Both the position numbers and the translations under genes were made by a program. From CAXMST01 sp963712765 (lineage in GTDB: Bacteria; Actinomycetota; Thermoleophilia; Solirubrobacterales; 70-9): a DNA stretch of 64,000 nucleotides. Below are positions 1 to 8,250 of the stretch, piece after piece. The notes below the pieces were generated by a model. The model saw only the letters and a list, made by a program, of their open reading frames with translations, ran no database searches and was not told the DNA's origin. Location of the stretch: contig CAVQIX010000006.1 of the NCBI GenBank assembly GCA_963712765.1, positions 226,778 through 290,777 on the forward strand, given 5' to 3'. The number at the start of each line of letters is the position of its first letter. Within the stretch, counting starts at the first letter, position 1.

Positions 1-1191
1 GCCGTTTTCGGACTTGTCGGCCTTGCCCTCGCGAGCTGCAATCCTCTTGCCGACGAGGCCTCCTCGATCCCCGAAGCGAGCGTGGACACGGTGTCGCTGA
101 GCGACTCACCGAGCGCGTTCCGCAAGCTCTCCTACGTCGCGATCGACGGTGGGTTGCGGGGATCCGATATCGACCACGGCTACCGACTCGTCGAACGGAT
201 AGAGCTCTCCGGCGACTACGATGCGGTGAATCCTCGCGGCATCGCCGCAGATCCCGAGACCGATCGGATCTATGTCTCATACTGGGGGAAGGATCCGAAC
301 TCAGGGACGGGCCGTCTGATCGCTTTCGACCTATCACGGGGTGAGGTGGCGTACAGCAAGGAGTACTCGCCCTCAGTCGACAGCTTCGCCCTTTCGGGTG
401 ACGGTCGCAAGATTTACCTCCCCTGCTCCGAACATTCCGATTGCGACTGGTGGTGGGTGCTCGATGCCCGCACGGGACGGGAGCTCGGCCGGATCACTGT
501 GACCCGGGGGACCCACAACACCATCTACGGCCTGTCGGGCTCGCGAGTGTACCTGGCGAGCCTGCTCTCACCGACCCTAGCGATCGTCGATACGGAGACC
601 GATGAGATCGTCGATGAAGTAGGGCCATTTCGGGCTTCCATTAGACCGTTCACGATCAACTCCTCCGAGACTCTCGCGTTCGTCAACGTCGACTTCCTCT
701 CCGGGTTTGAGGTTGGCGATCTTGCCAGCGGCGAGGTCCTCCACACGGTCGAGGTCGATGGGTTTCCTCTCCGGCCCACCGACTTCCCAGACCTTCCTGT
801 GACGCAGAGCCACGGGATCGCGCTGAGCCCCGATGAGACCGAAGTCTGGGTTGCCGATGACTTCTATGACTACCTCCACGTCTTCAATACCGACGGGCTT
901 CCGGGCGAGGCCCCCAGGCAGGTGGCTGACGTCGCGCTCAGTGGCAGTCCAAAATGGATCAACTTCACGCGCGACGGGCGCGCGGTTCACGTGTCGACGG
1001 GTGAGATCATCGACGCACGCACCCACGAGACGATCGGGCTCGTCGAGCCCTCGCGAATCTTTCTCGAGGTTCACCAGCGCGGCGACCGGATCATCGCTGC
1101 CTTCTCGCGGTACGGCTTGGGCTACCGGTCGGATTCGTCGAGGTTGGAACCCGGACCGGCGCAGGTGCCGCCTCGACGGGCGGCGCGTTGA
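1..1191 (+). CDS. Beta-propeller (YncE/NHL-like) lipoprotein, 5'-truncated by the window edge
   Basis: The frame is open from base 1, so the true start lies upstream. The first codons read as the end of a lipoprotein signal peptide: a hydrophobic stretch ending in Leu-Ala-Ser-Cys with the Cys at bases 37-39, so a GTG at 82 is not the start. The mature protein has repeated short units of the type seen in YncE-like seven-bladed propellers (GIAADPETDRIYVS, FALSGDGRKIYLP, GIALSPDETEVWVAD). Such proteins are extracytoplasmic binding or scaffold proteins. No catalytic motif is visible and the ligand is unknown. The C-terminal 20 residues are low in structure. Confidence 0.75.
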   Translation, partial: AVFGLVGLALASCNPLADEASSIPEASVDTVSLSDSPSAFRKLSYVAIDGGLRGSDIDHGYRLVERIELSGDYDAVNPRGIAADPETDRIYVSYWGKDPNSGTGRLIAFDLSRGEVAYSKEYSPSVDSFALSGDGRKIYLPCSEHSDCDWWWVLDARTGRELGRITVTRGTHNTIYGLSGSRVYLASLLSPTLAIVDTETDEIVDEVGPFRASIRPFTINSSETLAFVNVDFLSGFEVGDLASGEVLHTVEVDGFPLRPTDFPDLPVTQSHGIALSPDETEVWVADDFYDYLHVFNTDGLPGEAPRQVADVALSGSPKWINFTRDGRAVHVSTGEIIDARTHETIGLVEPSRIFLEVHQRGDRIIAAFSRYGLGYRSDSSRLEPGPAQVPPRRAAR

Positions 1192-1292
1192 GTGGGGTCG
1201 CCGACCACCCAGACGCGCTCGGGATGACGCCGCGATCGCGGGCGAAGCTCGGGCTCGACCTCAGCCGCGGGTTCGACCTTGCGGCGGAGTGG

Positions 1293-1520
1293 TCAGTTCA
1301 CGTAGAGGAGCAGGATCCCGAGAACGGCAGCGACGCCGAGACTGACGACGAGCAGCACGAGGCTGCCAACGAGCATCGCGCGGGCGTGGGCGCCCTCCCC
1401 GCCCCTGGAGATCGAGATCGCGAAGTAGCAAGCGGCGGCGGCCATCGCGACGCCGACGATCAGCGCCACGATGGGAACCGTCTCGGCGCTGAGGCCCGCG
1501 CTCAAGCTGATCCAACCCAT
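1293..1520 (-). CDS. Small two-helix membrane protein, unknown function
   Basis: This is a short protein of about 75 residues with two strongly hydrophobic segments, VPIVALIVGVAMAAAACYFA and LVGSLVLLVVSLGVAAVLGI, separated by a short charged loop. In-frame starts exist at 1613, 1532 and 1520; the last begins directly before the hydrophobic region and is preferred. It lies between the lipoprotein gene and the ABC permease gene and is not recognised as a member of a named family. Confidence 0.5.
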   Translation of the reverse strand: MGWISLSAGLSAETVPIVALIVGVAMAAAACYFAISISRGGEGAHARAMLVGSLVLLVVSLGVAAVLGILLLYVN

Positions 1521-1679
1521 CGGAACAAGCATGCCTGACCTCGCCGCCGCGGGCGCGCGGGTTTGGGTGTCCGTCGAGGTGAGGCGACCGCCGCCTTCCA
1601 GGCGTAGTAGCACGGCTCTCCAGTGTCAACTGAGTTTGAACAGGCCTGACCGGAGAGGACCGGACGATCGCGGAGCGGG

Positions 1680-4163
1680 TCACTCGATCACGCGGAGCGT
1701 CGAGGAAACGTCCATCCGGCGCAGGCGCCTGACCGTCAGCAGCGGCGCGACGGCCATCGCGCCGGCGCCGGCCAGCGCCGCGAGCAGCACCGATGTCGGC
1801 GAGAGCGAGACCACGACTCCCAGTTCGGGCAGGACCTCCTTGAGGCTGACCTCGACGACCCAGTTGAGGATGCCGATGCCGATCGCGACGCCGAGCAGGG
1901 TCGCGAGCACGCCCATGATCAAGCTCTCGAGCACGGCGAGACGGAGCACGGTGCGGGTCGGGAGCCCATAGGCGAACATCGTCGCGTACTCGCGGGCCCG
2001 CTCATCGGCGTTGATCGCCGTCGAGTTGAAGGCGATCAACAACACCAGGGCGATCGCGATCGCGGTGACGACGCGGATCACGGCGGCGAACTCGTCCAGG
2101 CCCTTGTCGAGCGACTCGCCGAGCGCCGACGCGGCCTCGATCGAGGCCGCACCGCCGACCCCGAACAGGGCCTGCTTGGCAGCGGCGGGGTCCAGGCCCT
2201 CGGCCGGCAGCACCTCGATCCGGTTGACGCGACCCTCGAGTCCGAACTGCGCCGCCGCCCGCGGCTCGACGAACGCGGGAAAGCGGAACGGGTCCGGATG
2301 CAGGCCGCTGACCCGTACGCTGCTTACCGCGGTCTCAAACCGATCCGGCCCGACCCGGAGCGGGTGGCTGAGTTCGACCTCGTCGCCGATTGCGACTCCG
2401 AGATCATCAGCCGCGGTCTCGGCGATCAAGATCTCCCGCGGGCCGCGCGGAGTGCGACCCTGCGCGGCCCGGGGGCGCCAGACAACATCCCCCGCCGGCA
2501 GCGTCTCGACGACGACATCGATCTGCCCATCGCCCGAGCGGAGCTCGGCCGGTACGCTGATCTTGCGATCCGACCGGGCAACGGCGGGTGAGCTCTCGAC
2601 CGCCGCAACCGGCCCAGCTCCCGCCGCATAGAAGCGGTCCAACGAGACCGACAACCTGTCGCGGCCACCGCTCAGCTCCTCGGCCTGGTTGCGGTCGACC
2701 GTAGCTGCGAACGAGTCGATCATCCCCGACATCGATACGGCGACCGAGACGACGGCCGCGGTCGCGAGCACCGTCAGCAGCGTGCGCCGCGGCGCCCGCA
2801 GGACGTTGCGAGGCGGCATCTGCGCGAGGCTGTTGCCCGGAAGCGGCAGCCGGCCGAGGATCGGCGCCAGGCCGCCGCCGCGCTGGGCGCGGAAGCCGAC
2901 CCGGATCGCCTCGATCGGCGTCACTCTCAGGCCCCGGCGAACCGGCAAGGCAGCCGCGATCAGGGGGATCAGCAGCCCGATCGCCGCGGCGCGGAGAAAG
3001 GTCCCGGGCCTGAAGCCCGCCTCGACGATCGGCAGCGGCAGCTGATCGGCCAACAAGCCCCGGAGCCACTCGTTGACCAGCAGTCCGACCCCGACCCCGA
3101 GCAGGACGCCGATCACCGCGATCTGCAGGCCGAGCATCATCGGCCGCACGGCCAGGCGCTGCGGCGGCACCCCGAGCGCCATCCCGATCCCGATCTCGCG
3201 TCGCTGCGCCTCGATCGTCCGGCTGATCAGATTGAAGGCGCCGAACGCCGCTCCGGCGAGGATCAGGAAGGCGAAGACGTTGAAGAGCTGCTGGTCGTTC
3301 TCGGCGTCGTCGTAGAGGATCCGGTGCGAATCGAGGTCCTCGAGCACGCTGAGCCGGACGCCGAGCCCGGGCAGCTGGCGGCGGATCGTACGCTCGAGCT
3401 GCGCGCCGACCGCCTCGCGGTCGGCGCCCACCTTCAGGGCCAGTGCCAGGCCGTTGACCTGGCCCTGCCTGCCGGTCAGCTGCTGGGCCGTAGCGAGCGG
3501 CGCGAACACGGTCCCGAAGTCCTCGGTAGCGCTGAAGGCGCCGCCCGGCCCGGTGACCAGGAACGTCTCCGGCGAGCGGCCGAAGCCGACCAACTCGAGC
3601 GTGGCGCCGCCGGCGAGCTCGATCGTGCCGGAGGACGCGATCCCGTTCTCCTCGGCGTAGAGCGGATCGAGCATCGCGACCGGACCGCTATCGCCACCTG
3701 ACCCGAGGCCGCGACCCTGCTCGACCGCGATCGCATCGACGCGCGGCCCCGTCACCTCGACCCCGTCGACGGTCCGATCCCCACCCAACTCCACCCCGAT
3801 CAGCTGCCCGGGGGTCAGGACGGGCTGGGCGGCGAGCCCGGAGGCATCGATCTGAGTCGGGGCGACCAGTTGCTCGGCGACGTCGTCCACCGAGTCGGCC
3901 GCCGGGATCGCCGCGGCAGCAGCGCGTAAGGCCCCCTCGGGCGCGTAGCCACCTTGCTCGACGTCGACGCGTAGGTCGTGGACCGAGAGCGCCGCGAAGC
4001 TGCGGTCGTTCGAGTCGACGCGCCAGTCCCGCATGCTGCCGAGGCCGGCCGCGAGGCCGGTCCCGCCGGCGAGCAGCAGGCCGATCGCCAGCACCAGCGG
4101 CCAGCGTCGCCGCAGGTCACGCCACGACCAGGTCAGCCAGAAGCGAGCGCCGAGGCCACCCAT
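1680..4163 (-). CDS. FtsX/MacB-like ABC transporter permease
   Basis: This 827-residue protein has the layout of a duplicated FtsX-type permease. It has an N-terminal transmembrane segment near residues 24-42, a large extracytoplasmic domain, three helices around residues 290-410, a second periplasmic-like domain, and a final set of three helices around 690-815. Proteins of this class with a LolD/MacB-type ATPase move lipoproteins or hydrophobic compounds, or transmit force across the membrane. The substrate cannot be read from the sequence. The start lies 2 bases after the ATPase stop, so the two are co-transcribed and probably form one transporter. Confidence 0.9.
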   Translation of the reverse strand: MGGLGARFWLTWSWRDLRRRWPLVLAIGLLLAGGTGLAAGLGSMRDWRVDSNDRSFAALSVHDLRVDVEQGGYAPEGALRAAAAAIPAADSVDDVAEQLVAPTQIDASGLAAQPVLTPGQLIGVELGGDRTVDGVEVTGPRVDAIAVEQGRGLGSGGDSGPVAMLDPLYAEENGIASSGTIELAGGATLELVGFGRSPETFLVTGPGGAFSATEDFGTVFAPLATAQQLTGRQGQVNGLALALKVGADREAVGAQLERTIRRQLPGLGVRLSVLEDLDSHRILYDDAENDQQLFNVFAFLILAGAAFGAFNLISRTIEAQRREIGIGMALGVPPQRLAVRPMMLGLQIAVIGVLLGVGVGLLVNEWLRGLLADQLPLPIVEAGFRPGTFLRAAAIGLLIPLIAAALPVRRGLRVTPIEAIRVGFRAQRGGGLAPILGRLPLPGNSLAQMPPRNVLRAPRRTLLTVLATAAVVSVAVSMSGMIDSFAATVDRNQAEELSGGRDRLSVSLDRFYAAGAGPVAAVESSPAVARSDRKISVPAELRSGDGQIDVVVETLPAGDVVWRPRAAQGRTPRGPREILIAETAADDLGVAIGDEVELSHPLRVGPDRFETAVSSVRVSGLHPDPFRFPAFVEPRAAAQFGLEGRVNRIEVLPAEGLDPAAAKQALFGVGGAASIEAASALGESLDKGLDEFAAVIRVVTAIAIALVLLIAFNSTAINADERAREYATMFAYGLPTRTVLRLAVLESLIMGVLATLLGVAIGIGILNWVVEVSLKEVLPELGVVVSLSPTSVLLAALAGAGAMAVAPLLTVRRLRRMDVSSTLRVIE

Positions 4164-4165
4164 GC

Positions 4166-4885
4166 CTACCAGCGCAAGGTCGAGACGTCGGCCGGCTCGT
4201 TCGGCCGATCGGCGGCGATGCTTCCGCTGGAAAGCTCGATGATGCGATCGGCGACGTTGGCGATCTCGCGGTTGTGGGTGACGACCAGCACCGCCGTGCC
4301 GGCCGAGTGAGTCACCCCGTGCAGCAGGTCGAGGATCTGCACGCCGGTGGTGAAATCGAGCTCCCCGGTCGGCTCGTCGGCGAGCACGATCGGGTTGCCT
4401 GCGGCGAGGGCTCGGGCGATCGCCACCCGCTGCTGCTCCCCGCCCGAGAGCTCGTGCGGGAAGTGGTCGACGCGATCGCCGAGGCCGACCTGCTCGAGCG
4501 TCGTTCTGGCCGCGTCGAGGGCATCAGGACGGCCGGCCACGTCGGCCCCGAATCGCACGTTCTCGAGCGCGTTCAGGGCCGGGAACAGGTTGAAGCTCTG
4601 AAAGATGAACCCGACGGTGCTCCGGCGGAACGCGAACAGCTCCCGCCGTTTCGCCTCGGTGATGTCCCGGCCGTCGATCACGATCCGTCCCGCGGTCGGC
4701 GTGTCGAGCGCGCCGATCATGTTGAGCAGGGTCGTCTTGCCGCTGCCGGAGGGTCCGAGGATGACTACGAACTCACCCGGCTCGACCCGCAGGTCGACGG
4801 CATCCAGCGCGACCACGGTGCCCCCGCCGACGGAGTAGCTGCGGGTCACCCCGCGGAGGTCGATCAGCGCCCGGTCCTCCGGCAT
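4166..4885 (-). CDS. LolD/MacB-type ABC transporter ATP-binding protein
   Basis: All ATPase motifs are intact: Walker A GPSGSGKTT, a Q-loop (FIFQSFNLFPAL), signature LSGGEQQRVAIARALA and Walker B IVLADEPTGELD with the catalytic Glu, then the switch His in VVTHN. The region after Walker B (TGELD) is typical of the FtsE/LolD/MacB group. I prefer the Met at 4885, which gives the usual short N-terminus before ALIDLRGV; an in-frame ATG at 4939 would add 18 atypical residues. It energises the FtsX-like permease encoded immediately downstream. Confidence 0.9.
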   Translation of the reverse strand: MPEDRALIDLRGVTRSYSVGGGTVVALDAVDLRVEPGEFVVILGPSGSGKTTLLNMIGALDTPTAGRIVIDGRDITEAKRRELFAFRRSTVGFIFQSFNLFPALNALENVRFGADVAGRPDALDAARTTLEQVGLGDRVDHFPHELSGGEQQRVAIARALAAGNPIVLADEPTGELDFTTGVQILDLLHGVTHSAGTAVLVVTHNREIANVADRIIELSSGSIAADRPNEPADVSTLRW

Positions 4886-4939
4886 CCGATGCTTGCGCAC
4901 GTCATCGTGCTCTCCTACGGCGCCGGGCATGCGACCCAC

Positions 4940-5304
4940 CGTAGGAGTCGGTGGATCGGGCGTCTACCGGGGAAACCCGCGGCGGCGGCGTGGGAGTCCC
5001 CGGTAAGGCGACGGAGCGGCCAAGGCCCTGCTCAGCTGTGCGTCGTGGCGACTTTCCACCGACGCCGCCGGCCGAGCGCGAGTCGGCGCTCTTCTCGCGC
5101 GAAAGGGGCCATCACGCGATGGAGCCTTCTTGCCATGGTCCCGCCATCCTCGGTGTGGGACTCAGGCCGCCGTTCGGCTTGTTCAAGCGGAGCGGCGTGG
5201 TGCGGAATGCACGCCCGCGCTCTGAGCCGCCCCTTCTTGGGCCCCGCAATCGCGCTACCTTGGTCGCAGAGGCTGAAACGGCGTGGTGCCTGCAGCGCTC
5301 ACTG
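4940..5304 (+). other. Intergenic stretch without a supported gene
   Basis: These 365 bases lie between the divergent ABC operon and the truncated surface-protein ORF. The plus frame is open from 4951, but its translation is Arg/Pro-rich and resembles no protein domain, so I read it as non-coding or decayed sequence. The ABC operon promoter should lie here on the minus strand, but I see no convincing -35/-10 pair. Confidence 0.4.
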
Positions 5305-5757
5305 GTGCTGACAGCTGCCGGCCACGAGCAAGGAGACCCGGCTGCCGCCGGCGCTGCCAAGAGCACGGCCGATGCCGCCCTCGCGCGCTCAGTTCCGATC
5401 TCCTACGGCGCAACGGAGAACACGCCGACCCGCGTGGTCCTCAACGTGGGTGGCCTGGTGATCCGCGCCGGATGCTCGTCGGGGCCGGACCTATCGATCG
5501 TCGCCCAGACAACGGCACCGCTGTCGAACATCCACATCGGGACGATCAGCGAGGACGGCATCTCTCACGGAAACGGCCTCGACTTCTGGAACGGCGGGGA
5601 CATCGACCTGGCCCCGGGCGGCGCCGACGACGACGTCCAGGGCACGCTGACTTACTCCAACGGCGACACCGGCACCGTCGTCACCGTCACCTACTCCATG
5701 GCCGAGCTGGTCGCAGACGACACGTGCCAGGTTGTCGGGAACGCATTGGTGGTCTAG
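5305..5757 (+). pseudogene. C-terminal part of a surface/secreted protein, probably 5'-truncated
   Basis: From about base 5380 the translation becomes protein-like: SVPISYGATENTPTRVV, then a strand-rich domain with two cysteines (RAGCSSGPDLSIVAQ and DDTCQVVGN). This resembles the C-terminal domain of secreted proteins common in Thermoleophilia, which normally have a signal peptide and an Ala-rich or collagen-like linker in front. Here the upstream frame is Arg/Pro-rich with no signal peptide, so the N-terminus appears lost. A GTG at 5305 gives an Ala-rich start; the frame itself is open from 4951. It may be a remnant rather than an expressed gene. Confidence 0.5.
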
Positions 5758-5758
5758 G

Positions 5759-5836
5759 CGCTGGGGCGAGCTGGCGGCGCTGGGTTGGCGCGACCTGATC
5801 CTCGACGGCTCCGAGCCGCGGGTCCGGGTTCGGGGG
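5759..5836 (+). pseudogene. Remnant of a tyrosine recombinase (phage-type integrase)
   Basis: One frame reads RWGELAALGWRDLILDGSE followed by PRVRVRG. This matches the conserved start of the catalytic domain of tyrosine recombinases, where Arg of the RxxE(L)xxLxWxDiDld motif is catalytic. No start codon, other catalytic residues or flanking domain is present. It is a fragment of roughly 26 codons, recognised by pattern only, and suggests a decayed integrated element here. Confidence 0.45.
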
Positions 5837-6100
5837 GCTGATCGGGCATTTCCCGTTGGCCAAGCCCCCGGTCAACAACACGGTGTCAGACCATAAGCCG
5901 CGTGGTGGTGACCCTCCCGGGAATCCCGGTCGAGCATGGGCATCTCAAAGCGTGTGCCGTACACCCAGGTGTCGTTCAGACCAATTTGAGCCCTCACATG
6001 TCGATTTGGTCAACGCTCGGTCTGCCGGGGGCGCGAGCGGCGAGCCTCGGTTCGGCCCAGCGGGGCGAGCGTATCGACCTCACGCTGCTACGTTGCCCCG
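5837..6100 (+). other. Intergenic region with a possible SDR C-terminal fragment
   Basis: Around bases 5935-6000 one frame reads GHLKACAVHPGVVQTNLSPHM. This resembles the conserved HPG-x-V-x-T-x-L segment near the C-terminus of short-chain dehydrogenases. No Rossmann motif or YxxxK active site is present, so this would be a fragment only. The rest shows nothing recognisable. The -10 region of the downstream squalene/phytoene synthase gene should lie near the end, but no clear box is seen. Confidence 0.35.
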
Positions 6101-7213
6101 ATGAAGCCGGCACGCACCCTCGGTCCCGTTCTGCTCCTGCAGGGGTTGTCGGTGAACCGCCGCCGCCCGGACCTGGAGGCGCTGGCGCGGGAGACACGGC
6201 CGGAACGGTTCGTCTGGCGGATCCTTCCCCACGCTGCTCGTAGCTTCGCCGCGAGCATCGTCGTGCTGCCATCTGATGAGGCCAGGGCCACCGCGGTTGC
6301 GTACCTCTACTGCCGGATGCTCGACACCTATGAGGATCTCTTCCCTGACCCCGAAGCCCGCGCCGACGAGCTCGAGCGCTTCGCCGCCCGCTTCGGCCGG
6401 GACCCGATGCCCGCCCCGACCCCGATTCCGGCGGATCTCGCCCGCAATGATCGCGACCGGGTTCACCTGCTCCTGGTTGACCGCTGCGAGCACGTCGATG
6501 CCGTCTATCGCACGCTCCCCGCCCAGGTGCAGGAGCGGATCGGCGAACTCGTCGGATCGATGGCCGCCGGCATGGTCTGGTCGACCGAGACGTTCGCCCG
6601 CCAGGGCGGTGTCCTGATCGACGAGGACCAACTCGCCCTCTACTGCCGCAATGTGATCGGCCACCCGGCGGTATTCGTGCTCAACCTCGTCGCCAGCCGC
6701 GAGTGCACCGAGCCTGCCCGCGAGGACGCCTTCCAGGTGAGCGAGATGATCCAGCTCGCGAACGTGACCCGCGACATCGAGACCGACCTGGCACGAGGGA
6801 TCGGCTACCACCCGGCGTTGAAGCCCTACCTGGGCGAGGACCCGAAGGGCGGCGAGACCGAGGAGGTCGTCCGTGAGGTCCGTGAGGACTACATGCGGAT
6901 GGCGCTCGGCCGTGCCGGAGCCTATCGCCGGCTCTTCGACGGCCTCGACCTCGGCGGCACGGCGTCGGTGCGGACCGCCGCCGTGCTTATGCTGCTGTTC
7001 ACGGACCTGCATTACCGGGGCTGCGCGGAGATCACCGGCCACCGCGCCTGGCCCGGCCCTCGCAGCCGGCTTCAGGTGGTTGCCCGATCGCTGCCATCGG
7101 CGTTCTCGCCGCAGTGGGCCGCCCGTACCGTCCGCAACGTCGAAAGCGACTTCCTAAGCGCCGCCGGCAGGCTGAGCCCGCTCCCGAACCAGGGCGCCGC
7201 GGTTCCGGTCTGA
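6101..7213 (+). CDS. Squalene/phytoene synthase family protein
   Basis: This 370-residue protein has both aspartate-rich motifs of head-to-head prenyl synthases. The first is in CRMLDTYEDLF (D-x3-D) and the second in QLANVTRDIETDLARG (D-x3-D). These bind the Mg2+-diphosphates of two prenyl-PP molecules, and the family makes squalene, dehydrosqualene or phytoene. The length is slightly above the usual 280-350, with a C-terminal extension of low conservation. No desaturase, cyclase or partner synthase lies beside it, so the product cannot be assigned. Gene fragments flank it on both sides, consistent with an insertion-prone locus. Confidence 0.85.
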   Translation: MKPARTLGPVLLLQGLSVNRRRPDLEALARETRPERFVWRILPHAARSFAASIVVLPSDEARATAVAYLYCRMLDTYEDLFPDPEARADELERFAARFGRDPMPAPTPIPADLARNDRDRVHLLLVDRCEHVDAVYRTLPAQVQERIGELVGSMAAGMVWSTETFARQGGVLIDEDQLALYCRNVIGHPAVFVLNLVASRECTEPAREDAFQVSEMIQLANVTRDIETDLARGIGYHPALKPYLGEDPKGGETEEVVREVREDYMRMALGRAGAYRRLFDGLDLGGTASVRTAAVLMLLFTDLHYRGCAEITGHRAWPGPRSRLQVVARSLPSAFSPQWAARTVRNVESDFLSAAGRLSPLPNQGAAVPV

Positions 7214-7434
7214 GCGCCCGCCCGCGCTCGAGCAGAGCCCGGCCCCCCCTCGCCGCGGGCTTAGCGCTTGGTCTTGTGGGTCTTGTACTCAGGCACGTAG
7301 CTGCTCGAGGTGACCGGGCCGGGGGTCAGATCACAGTCATGGTGTTGATGTAGGCAACCGCGGCGAGGGAGGCCGGCGAGACGCCGAGCCAGGGGGAGGC
7401 GTCCAGCCGCGGCCCTTGTCTATTCTCACCCGCC

Positions 7435-7644
7435 ATGAGTGACACCAACCACATTGCCGAGGCCGTGATCCAGAGCCTCCGGGAAAAGCCGACCCTGAAC
7501 ACACCAACCCTGATCGCCGGAGGCGGGATCGTCCCCGATCACGTCGAGCGGCCGGAGATCGAGAAGGCGCTCGCGGCGCTGGTCTCGGAGGGCAAGGTCA
7601 AGCACAGAGCGACCGGGTGGAAGCTGGCCCCAGGCGTGGCCTAG
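7435..7644 (+). CDS. Small hypothetical protein, possible winged-helix fold
   Basis: This 69-residue acidic-basic protein ends with a helix-turn-wing-like pattern (PEIEKALAALVSEGKVKHR ... GWKL), as in small winged-helix domains. The ATG at 7435 gives a natural N-terminus. It lies 10 bases before the shortened SpoIIAA-like gene, so the two may be co-transcribed. Family assignment and role are not known. Confidence 0.5.
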   Translation: MSDTNHIAEAVIQSLREKPTLNTPTLIAGGGIVPDHVERPEIEKALAALVSEGKVKHRATGWKLAPGVA

Positions 7645-7654
7645 GGGGGCCGCG

Positions 7655-7846
7655 ATGATCGAACGGATCGAAGACCTGCCCGCCGGGGTCCTCGGCTTCG
7701 AGGGCAAGGGAAAGGTCACCGGCGAGGGCTACGAGACCTCCCGCCAGATGATCAGGGGCGTCGGCTTCCTGATCCCGGCCGAGGCGCGGGTCGTCGCGAC
7801 CGCGGAGCTGGAGGCGGCGAAGCAGTGGGTGGCAGGCAGCCGGTAG
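7655..7846 (+). pseudogene. SpoIIAA-like (STAS-related) protein with a large internal deletion
   Basis: The first 28 residues (MIERIEDLPAGVLGFEGKGK...) match the N-terminus of SpoIIAA-like proteins. The last 30 (GFLIPAEARVVATAELEAAK) match their C-terminal strand and helix. Family members are about 120 residues, while this ORF has 63. The central beta-strand/helix core of about 55-60 residues is missing, yet the frame is kept. It may be a degraded gene or a minimised protein; the fold should be lost. Confidence 0.55.
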
Positions 7847-8038
7847 TGGCAGGAGCGCTGGTCCGCGGCTGACGGGGCGCGGCGGCGCGGCCGGCCCCCA
7901 CCCACGAACGCTGCATCGGCGGTTGAGAGGACGCTGGACGGGCGTCTGCAGATCCGGTCTCTCCTATCTCTGGCCGATCCGTCGCCGATAGGCATCACAT
8001 GGCATCCAGGCATGAGAGCGAGTACCTAGGGGTCATCA

Positions 8039-8233
8039 ATGTGTGACCGTCCGGGCACGGGGATGCTTCGCCTCGACCGCAGGACCGGGAAGCTGCACGG
8101 CGTGGTCACCTGCGGCTGCGGAGAGCGCACGATCCCGATCCCCGAGACAGCCGACGGCCCGCTCAGCATGGGTATCCACTACGAGCCCCGGCCCGAACTG
8201 CCCCGACCCCCGTTGCGGCGGCACGTTCACTGA
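8039..8233 (+). CDS. Short hypothetical ORF with a CxCG motif
   Basis: The 64-residue ORF begins MCDRPGTGMLRLDRRTGKL and contains GVVTCGCGER, which could be a small metal site. An antisense ORF of equal length overlaps it and there is no homologue I recognise. Coding status is uncertain; the lack of any other gene between 7847 and 8250 is the main reason for listing it. Confidence 0.2.
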   Translation: MCDRPGTGMLRLDRRTGKLHGVVTCGCGERTIPIPETADGPLSMGIHYEPRPELPRPPLRRHVH

Positions 8234-8250
8234 CCGCTCGCAGGGCGACC

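Noticed and set aside
7261..7340. Short minus-strand reading frame ending YVPEYKTHKTKR
   Set aside because: It looks a little like a protein C-terminus, but is under 25 codons with no start, no partner domain and no family match I can name.
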